Assembly (NCBI GenBank): GCA_037576215.1
Contig: JBANDB010000013.1
Span: 1,240,001-1,304,000 of the forward strand
Length of the DNA: 64,000 nucleotides
Direction: 5' to 3'
Source of the DNA: Armillaria gallica
Taxonomy: Eukaryota > Basidiomycota > Agaricomycetes > Agaricales > Physalacriaceae
Position numbers and translations under genes: made by a program. Positions 57,291 to 64,000 of the stretch are shown here, one piece after another. The notes below the pieces were generated by a model. That model saw nothing but the letters and a program-made list of their open reading frames with translations, was not told the origin of the DNA and searched no databases. Numbering within the stretch: position 1 is the first letter of the stretch; each line of letters begins with the position of its first letter.

Positions 57291-58190
57291 TCAAAATATC
57301 ACACGGGACCTTCTTCCACACATGTCCTGACCAAAGAGAATCGGCGCTTCCGGCCCTTTCCGCTCCCACTTTTTTTGCAGCATGGTCCCGACCCCAGAAC
57401 CTTCCTCGATCATCCTTTGCAAAACGGTGCTAAGTTGCGTCAGGCTCTCGCTATCTGCTGGGACCTCCTTCTCTACGCTGGTTATTAGAACGCCCATCCT
57501 CGTTGCCACGTCTTCCCAGGACAGTCTCTCGCCTTCCATGCGGAAGATCCCGTCGTTCAGCTCGGATGGCAGAAGGGTGGTGAGGACATGTGCGATAAAA
57601 CCTAAACTTTGTTGAAGTCGGCGTTAGGATCTTCCCCGGAATACGTACCGCCGATGTCCTCAGTAGCAGTCCAAGAGGCTTGTGTCCAGCCCGTACCAAC
57701 AACATTGATCTTACCGGTAGATGGGCATCCGGAAAGACCAGGGATCCAGCTGAAAGATCCCGGTCTAGGAAGGTCAACTTAAACCCACTTTTTTCGAGCC
57801 GACAAAAAGTGATATTCACGAAAAACCTTGCCGTCGAGAGCCCAATCCCAATCACATACTCTGAGGGCACGAACAGCTTGACACCCGCCGCGCGCGCAGC
57901 GTCCGCCAGCGCCGTCTTTTCTGCATAATTGGCCTCCACGCTCTGCCAGGTTAACGCACAGATGACGACCTCGATCCGGTTGGCTTTCGGAACAGCAGCG
58001 ACCGCTTCGACATTCTTGTAGTCATCGACCTTGGCGACCTTCATATCATTGGGGAGCGCATTTGTCAACGAGGATGAGCTACAAGTGATCGCTGAGATTG
58101 AGGCGTTCCGTTCGTGAAGAGCGTCGAAGATGTATCTTCCAATGCTCCCGCACCGAGGATTGTAAAGGACTTGTATGGTAAAGACGACAT
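57291..58190 (-). pseudogene. NmrA-like / isoflavone-reductase-like pseudogene
   Basis: NmrA-family NAD(P)-binding Rossmann proteins act as reductases or redox sensors. The start MSSLPYKSFTILGAG (58190) leads into the GxGxxG loop, but the continuation SIGRYIFDALHERNASISAI is in a different frame: one A appears missing from GGAAGC at about 58145. The body is good (MKVAKVDDYKNVEAV, VVICALTWQSVEANYAEKTA LADAARAAGVKLFVPSEYV). Near 57840-57760 the expected FREYL.KSG segment and the following GSFSWIPGL/KINVVGTGWTQASWTATEDIGG are again in other frames, and a stop (KKWV*) lies between them. A GT-AG intron at about 57650-57605 joins FIAHVLTTLLPSELNDGIFR and MEGERLSWEDVATRM to the end at 57291. At least three frame breaks make it a pseudogene. 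Confidence 0.75.
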
Positions 58191-58491
58191 GCTGTTGAGT
58201 TGTGATGAGTGGCTGACATCCTTTTCTTGCTGTTGTATACCCCCTTTCTGTTAATGATGCTTGGCCGTTAGAGGCCGTCCCCAAAGTAAGCAATCTCTTG
58301 GTCATGATCAATGATTGTTTATCCAGCCACCTCACCCGGAAATAGCGGGGTTTGGTAACGCAATTATCAAGATCCTTCCCGGATGGATCAAAAATTCGAA
58401 TCCTATATCACAAGACCGTTACATGGATGGCGCGCGTCAATAGCAAGTAGGAGAAAATACGAGAAACACATATATTCCACACCCTCATTCA

Positions 58492-59788
58492 TTACTTCTT
58501 CCTAGCCTTTCGAGCCATGACCTTTGGCTTGCAAGCATCGCAATACCACTTATCCAGCGGCGCCGCTTTCAATCCCACACACGAGATATGGAACTAGGGA
58601 GAAAATCAAAAACGGTGAACAAAGGTAAACAATCAACCTAGGCTTACCCATTCGTACGGACAGAAGCCGCTATCGCATGCAATCATCTACAAGGGGTCGT
58701 CAGCCAACCACGATGATGCACAAAAGAAAACGCTTACATCGCCAAAGCTCTTCTTTTGACAGAAGCAGTACAGCTTGTCATCCTCGCCCTCGTCGTCTTC
58801 TTCAGCTTCTGCATCCTCTTCCTCGCCTTCGGCATCTTCCTCAGGGCCGGGCACAGGAGGATGCACCTGCCGCGAAAGCCTCGACTGTCTATGCGTGGGT
58901 GCCTGAGCTGCCTTTGGTGGTGGCGCAGGTGACTGGGACCTCGCCGGCAATTTGATCGAAGGCGCTGCTGTCAATCGGCGTTCTAGTTTGTTATAGAGAA
59001 CAATGAGCATGAGATAAATGGAGGAATACACGTAAAAGAAAGGAAAGAGACCAAGATAAGAGAATAGAGAAAAGAAACGAGCTGTGACTAACTTTTTGTT
59101 GATGCGCCAGAGGGAGCCGTCGCGGTCGTCAGCGACACTACCGCAGGAGACTGTCTTAGCTCCTGCACGGGGGTGGTAGTGCTCGGGATCATGACGCTCC
59201 TCAAACTTTCACTGATCTGAGCAGCAGGATCCCTACCAGAAAACGCATAAGCGCCCCCAACATCCGCAAGCGCAGTACTACTTCGCGTCTGAGGAGCCTC
59301 AAGCATCAACGGCTCTCCCTGCAATTTCTTCACCCGGTTAATATCAACACCCAGACGAGTCCGTGTGCGCTCGATGAGGTCAACCATCTTGGTCGCAAGC
59401 TCGATTTTCTCCATGTGAAGCCTGTGCACTCTATTGTAGGCTTCGGAGATCTTTGCTTGTTGGGGCGGCTTGTAGTTTGGGGGAAAGGGTGCCCCGCTTT
59501 GGCAAAGCTGGACATGCCTAGCACATTCTGTTTCAATTGTAGTTTGGATCTCTGGGGTGACGGCGTCAGACAGAGGATTGCACTGCAAAGAATCTTGTTC
59601 TCACCTTGGGCTTTCTGATCCTTGATCTTGATTTCGTCGCATATGAATCTTATTTCGTTTGGTAGGTTATCGAGGCCTAGCATGGGGTTCAGCATCCGAA
59701 CGGAAGCAAAGAAATAAGACAAACTGTATATGAACTCTGTGGCGATATTTGCCGCCTCTTCAAGTGATTGCGCCGATACTGACGCCAT
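58492..59788 (-). CDS. ING-family PHD-finger chromatin protein
   Basis: Likely subunit of a histone acetyltransferase or deacetylase complex, with a PHD finger expected to bind methylated histone H3 Lys4. Start at 59788 (MASVSAQSLEEAANIATEFI). The N-terminal ING domain reads LDNLPNEIRFICDEIKIKDQ KAQ, then through a 53-base GT-AG intron EIQTTIETECARHVQL and KISEAYNRVHRLHMEKIELA TKMVDLIERTRTRLGVDI. A Ser/Pro/Thr linker and a Glu/Asp-rich stretch (PGPEEDAEGEEEDAEAEEDD) lead to the PHD finger, split by introns: LYCFCQKKSFGD / MIACDSGFCPYEW / FHISCVGLKAAPLDKWYCDA C. All seven expected Cys plus His are present (C4HC3). It ends with a basic tail (KPKVMARKARKK) at 58492. Complete gene. The yeast counterparts are Yng1/Yng2/Pho23; which one is not decided. 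Confidence 0.9.
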
Positions 59789-60009
59789 GAGCGGGCTTCA
59801 CTCGACGGAGTGTCGTCGATGATGGTGGTACAAAGTCAAGATGCGTCGATCAGTTCATTACACGATCAAGGCTCGATCGCTGACTAATCATCAATGCCGC
59901 CTCTGACTCGCAGCATCGCACTGCGCAGATGAATTTTTTCTGATGCAACTTACATTACTGCACTATATACTACAATGTTCCATCTAACACAACAAAAACA
60001 CCATCTCTC

Positions 60010-61817
60010 TCAATGTCCGAAATGGAACTGGAATCCACCGTGTTGGTGGCCGCCACCGCCACCTGAAAATCCTCCACTGCTCTGTTGGAAAAATTGCGAG
60101 AAAGGATGTTGCCCATTGGCGAAAGGGTGTCCCCCCTGCTGAGCCATGGGATCGTTAGGGTCCTCTCCGTTGTCGAAGCGAGCCCGCAGCTCGGGATCTG
60201 ACAACACTTCGTAGGCTTCGTTGACGGAAGCCATTTTGGCTTCGGAGCCACCCTTATCAGGGTGCGCCTTCAAGGCAGCTTTACGGCTGCGAAAAGAAAC
60301 TTCAATCGCCCTGTTGATTCGAAGAATTCGAAGACTCACAATGCCTTCTTAATAGTCTTCTGGTCGGCGCTGCGATCCACATCTAAGACCTTATAGTAAT
60401 CCTTCTGCTTGCTTTGTTTCAGCAAGCGCTGAGCTTTCTGCAAACGCGAATGTATCTAGAAGGACGTCAGATGTCTTATCTTTTTCGAAGATGAAAACAG
60501 TACTCACATCTCGGTCACTTCGTCCACTTGCTTCAAATGCACGCTCGAATGCTCTAACCGCATCTTCCCATTCTTCACTTCGAAGGAGTGCCTCTCCGCG
60601 ACCAAGCAGTCCATCAACATCGTCGCTGCACCCATCCATCGTAAGCAGCTGCTCGCACCATTGGTCTGCCTTCCGTGAGTTCGACTTGACGTAGGCTTTA
60701 CAAAGCGACCGAACCAAAGTCTGCCTCCGGGGCGAGAACTTTGTAGGGTTGGGAAGCGGTATTGGCATATCCTTAGACGAAGACGGCGGCGGTAGTAGCT
60801 GCTCACGAGCGGTGTTATCGTTCATAGCATCATCGAATCGCTTCATCAGGTCATTGGTTTTGCCACTGCCTGTTAGAAGCGTGATGATACCCCGCCAGTC
60901 TTCGTTGGATAGGAGCTCATCAAGCTTGGATATTCCTTTATCAAGGCCTTTGGCGATCCGGTGCAGAGAAAGACAGGTTTTGCTATCAGGATCGTAATGT
61001 AGACATTGCTTAAGCGCGTTTATGCCAGCAGGTGAGGAAGGTAAGAAGAAATAATCAAGACGGAAAATTCGCGTCTGGAGGGACGTTGAAGGTGGAAGAA
61101 GATGAGTCAAACGGCTGGGCTGACGTGTCAGCATCTAAGCATGAGAAGGAACTATGTGGATACCCACGTAAGGTCGCCCACGGCTCCCTCAAAGTCCCCC
61201 GCAGCTATAGAACATTCCGCCCTCATTTGGCGAAGTTCAACCGAATGACTCGCGGTTTTCAATGCGGCACTGGCGCTCTCTACGCAAGCATTCCAAAGGT
61301 GGGCCTTTCGTTCCTGATCGACCTTCTTTGTAATCGTTTCACCTTCTGTAAGTTCTTTCATCAGATCCACGGCTGCAACATCCCCTTTGTTCTTTGACAT
61401 GAAGCGCTGCAGCGACTCTCGCGCCTGAGAGAAGTGACCATCTTTGACGTGTATTCGCGCTTTCATGAAATAGGCATTTTCGAATGTTTCAGAAGTCAGC
61501 GAAAGGACCTTGTCGAAGTCGTCCAGTGCCGGTCCGTGTCGGCTAAGAGAGAAGTACGCCGTCGCTCGCTTGTAATACAACAAATAGTCGGCCGGGGACT
61601 GTTCTACCACAGATATTAGGCTCAGCATCGTACAAGACACGTTCAGTAACGCACCTATTGCTTCTGAATATATCTTTGCCGCTTCATTGAATTGGCCAGT
61701 AGATAATAGTGAATTCGCTCGGTTAATGAGTGGTAGGAGACCAGGAGGATACAGGCCGCCATCAGCATAGACGTTAGAAATAATTAAAACCAGCGACGAG
61801 ACCGCCAGCCAGCGCAT
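60010..61817 (-). CDS. ER-lumen TPR/DnaJ co-chaperone (DNAJC3/P58IPK-like)
   Basis: TPR-plus-J-domain co-chaperone that assists BiP/Kar2 in the ER lumen. Start at 61817 gives a signal peptide (MRWLAVSSLVLIISNVYADG). TPR units follow: LINRANSLLSTGQFNEAAKI YSEAIG, DYLLYYKRATAYFSLSRHGP ALDDFDKVLSL, FENAYFMKARIHVKDGHFSQ ARESLQRF, then an exon with LKQCLHYDPDSKTC and the typical AKGLDKGISKLDELLSNEDW. The C-terminal exons contain QRLLKQSKQKDYYKVLDVDR SADQKTIKKAL and, after an intron, RKAALKAHPDKGGSEAKMAS VNEAYEVLSDPELRARFDNG, a J domain with an intact HPD. The tail is Gly/Phe/His-rich (GGGGGHQHGGFQFHFGH). There is no HDEL-like retention signal. An upstream in-frame Met at 61907 would weaken the signal peptide, so 61817 is preferred. 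Confidence 0.92.
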
Positions 61818-63640
61818 CGTCGAGGAAATGAAGGTATAACGTGGAAGCAGAGAAAGAAAGAGGAACGCCGAAGTTGGTTGGATTCGAACACGTTGCCATG
61901 AAGTCATAGCCTTTAGGAGCTATTAGAGCCAAGCAATATCACACAGCCACTAAACATGGCCTGTGCGGATGATGCGGATGGTCCGAGTTCTCTATCTTCG
62001 CTTCTTCACACTTCGCCGCTGTAAATAAGCGGTTTGACATCTGCATGGAATACTTGATAACACCCTCACTATAACCTATCGCTTTAGTAAGTGCTAACAA
62101 ATCAGAGTTCCAAACTTTAAGCTCGATACACTAGACAGCTGGTACTTTCATTTCCGGGGAGAAAGTTCGGGAGTATGTACCTGCTTGGACTCGGGTGTCA
62201 TCCACGTCAAAGTAAGTCGCACGGCACTAAAAGTTATTGTGAAGCACTGAATTGATACGTTAACAGAATTGACCGACTCCTACTACCCCGTCATCTAGTT
62301 GAAGCCTGTTACTCAGCCTCGGGGTTCTTCGACGTCACACTCGGATAAATTACGTTTGGTAGGCTGTGCTTTCCAGATACACAAAACCGAACGATGTGAC
62401 ATTGAAACAGGGTATGTATACAGGACAAGTACTATTAAGCTGCCGGAATATTTTTATGAAAAGTCGGAAGGAGAGTCCCCACGCGACTCCAAGGCACTGA
62501 CATACCTTTTCGTCGCCATACAACAGATCTGAACGTTTCGTCCACTCAAAATCACCTTTTTCACGGTACCGTGACAACCATTCAACTCAGCGGCTATCCG
62601 GTCTGCACGGTACTGGTGAGTCAAGGATAGGTAGCGACACGTGCACGAAACGCCGATGGCTATCATTATTATTCACTGGAGCCACCGACACACGAGTAAG
62701 ATGAGCGCGTATGAGCCTGAAAGGCGCTGATAGCCTAGTAATCGTATTGCAAAAAACTCGATGCACTGGAAACCGGACGTCCGTTCGTCCTTAACGGATC
62801 GCAAGCGGACATTATCCGCCACGGCATTTCGAGCACGACTTCCAGGTTCCTGGTCAACCCACCTTTGCTTTTGACTGCTAAATTGTCTGGTTGTTTAAAC
62901 AGAATACCGGTCGTTCCTTTTCGGCTATACACGGCTTTGTTTTCCCCCGGAGTCTCCTGGGCATCACAATTGGCTGCGTTCAGTACGGGGTAGTGCGACT
63001 TTGTGTCGGCTCCGCTCTCTCTGCTTCCCTCGGTGGGACCAGCGGAAGCAAATCCCGTACAAGCGCGCGCCACCCAACTCTCAACGGGGCCCGGTGCGTC
63101 AGAGTGATTGGTCATAAGACGAATTTTATTGGATTCGACGGAGGCAAATACCCTGGTAGAAATGGCCGACTGAGGGATTTGGACAGAATCTATCCATCAT
63201 CCAATCATCAAGCTCGTGACTGACGATCGCATGCAGTAAAATTCCCTAAATATGGATTTGTTGACCCCCCTGCTAAGAGAAAAACATCGATCTAGAAGGA
63301 GGTGAGAGGAAACGCAGTCGCTTATATCTTCTCACCCTTATTTGCCACTCCAAGGAAAACATAATTGCCAATTCAGCGGAATCAGAATTAAGCACCGTAT
63401 GCACCAGATCCCGGACTACTATTACGGTTTGCCCCCCGACATAATTTCGCCTGTCCGATGTCGCCGCGCAAACATGATACAATGATGATGGCAGTCCTAT
63501 TTGCTATTTGATCGACAATGCTTCTCTGATGGGCGCAAGAGTAAGCCTTGGATTTATGCGGGGTCTGAAATTCTCATGCATAAAGCTAGGAACGTAGTTT
63601 CACGACTTGGATTTGCAGTTCTACCTCTTCCACTCTAACC
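61818..63640. other. Intergenic stretch
   Basis: No gene supported. The two largest ORFs (plus 62891-63223 and minus 63115-62735) overlap antisense and neither shows a domain. Confidence 0.4.
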
Positions 63641-64000
63641 ATGGACGCGTCGTCACCTCAGACCTACGACCATGTGTCGTTCCAACTTTTCGCCCTCTCT
63701 CCTTCGATGGATCCCAAGGCAAATGGACGGATGTTACCTCAGAACCAATCCTGTCCGTACTGTCCCGCCAAGTATAGCAGACCCACGCATCTTCATAGAC
63801 ATATACGTTCTCGTAAGTGCCAACATTGACTACGGATATAGACTCCCCTCATTGATACACGCAAAACCATTGTTAGATACGCACAAACGCGTTCACAAGT
63901 GCACGGTGAGTCTTCAAATACGAGCCTCAAAGCATTTCGTCTGACGATCTCTCTCGCAGTTGTGCAACTCCCAGTTTGTTCGGCGTGATGTGTTGAACAG
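63641..64000 (+). CDS. C2H2 zinc-finger protein, 5' part only (runs off the right edge)
   Basis: Start at 63641 (MDASSPQTYDHVSFQLFALS). The first finger is CPYCPAKYSRPTHLHRHIRS completed across a GT-AG intron (63814-63876) by HTH, i.e. C-x2-C-x12-H-x3..5-H. Exon 2 continues KRVHKCT, and after a second intron (63907-63959) a second finger starts LCNSQFVRRDVLNR at the window end. Two N-terminal C2H2 fingers of this kind are common at the start of fungal transcription factors that also carry a Zn2Cys6 cluster or a fungal regulatory domain, but the rest is outside the window. Confidence 0.75.

Noticed and set aside
62735..63223. Overlapping antisense ORFs as genes
   Set aside because: They mirror each other over a G+C-rich stretch and lack domains; typical shadow ORFs.
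1..64000. tRNA, rRNA or CRISPR loci
   Set aside because: No tRNA box B-like sequence in a credible cloverleaf context, no rRNA sequence and no regularly spaced repeats were found by eye; a eukaryotic window would not be expected to hold CRISPR.

Overview
The window looks like nuclear DNA from a mushroom-forming basidiomycete (Agaricomycetes). Genes are split by many short introns of about 45-65 bp, nearly all GT-AG. The families present are typical of that group: multi-copy F-box proteins with a CxxC-containing middle part, NodB chitin deacetylase, AGYETTS-type P450s, DUF6593, and a Pro/Tyr/Ser-rich small protein. All calls come from reading translations and splice sites by eye. No database search was run.

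Layout. (1) 1-4.4 kb and 11.9-14.5 kb: three minus-strand copies (A, B, C) of one F-box family. Between them lie a plus-strand remnant of the same family (5.6-5.9 kb), a decayed Ty3-like gag (6.3-7.6 kb) and a chitin/polysaccharide deacetylase (9.4-10.7 kb). (2) 15.2-17.5 kb: a P450 on the minus strand. (3) 19.4-20.1 kb: a small Pro/Tyr-rich protein. (4) 22.2-32.4 kb: a mosaic repeat, then four more F-box family members on the plus strand (D truncated, E pseudogene, F and G intact). (5) 33.4-35.6 kb: a second P450, paralogous to the first, on the plus strand. (6) 36.5-38.1 kb: an unrelated F-box/LRR-like gene with a frameshift. (7) 38.9-41.1 kb: an Iml2/TTC39-like TPR protein. (8) 41.2-42.0 kb: the tail of a decayed non-LTR retrotransposon, directly upstream of a Bem46/ABHD13-like hydrolase (42.2-43.3 kb). 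(9) 44.6-45.4 and 55.2-55.7 kb: two paralogous small type I membrane proteins on opposite strands. They flank about 6 kb of gene-poor DNA, a DUF6593 gene (51.7-52.4 kb) and a HAP5/NF-YC gene (53.7-54.6 kb). (10) 57.3-58.2 kb: an NmrA-like pseudogene. (11) 58.5-61.8 kb: conserved housekeeping genes, an ING-type PHD protein and an ER DnaJ/TPR co-chaperone. (12) 63.6 kb to the right edge: the start of a C2H2 zinc-finger gene.

Overall the left two thirds is a fast-evolving accessory region. It shows birth and death of F-box copies in two arrays of opposite strand, a P450 beside each array, and transposon debris. The far right is conserved core genome. The most useful observations are the graded decay of the F-box arrays, a conserved upstream block that also occurs as orphan copies, the P450 pair with a frame-preserving splice-acceptor shift, the pair of small membrane proteins, and a repeat whose two blocks are inverted relative to each other between two loci. 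I did not find a clearly novel multi-gene system.
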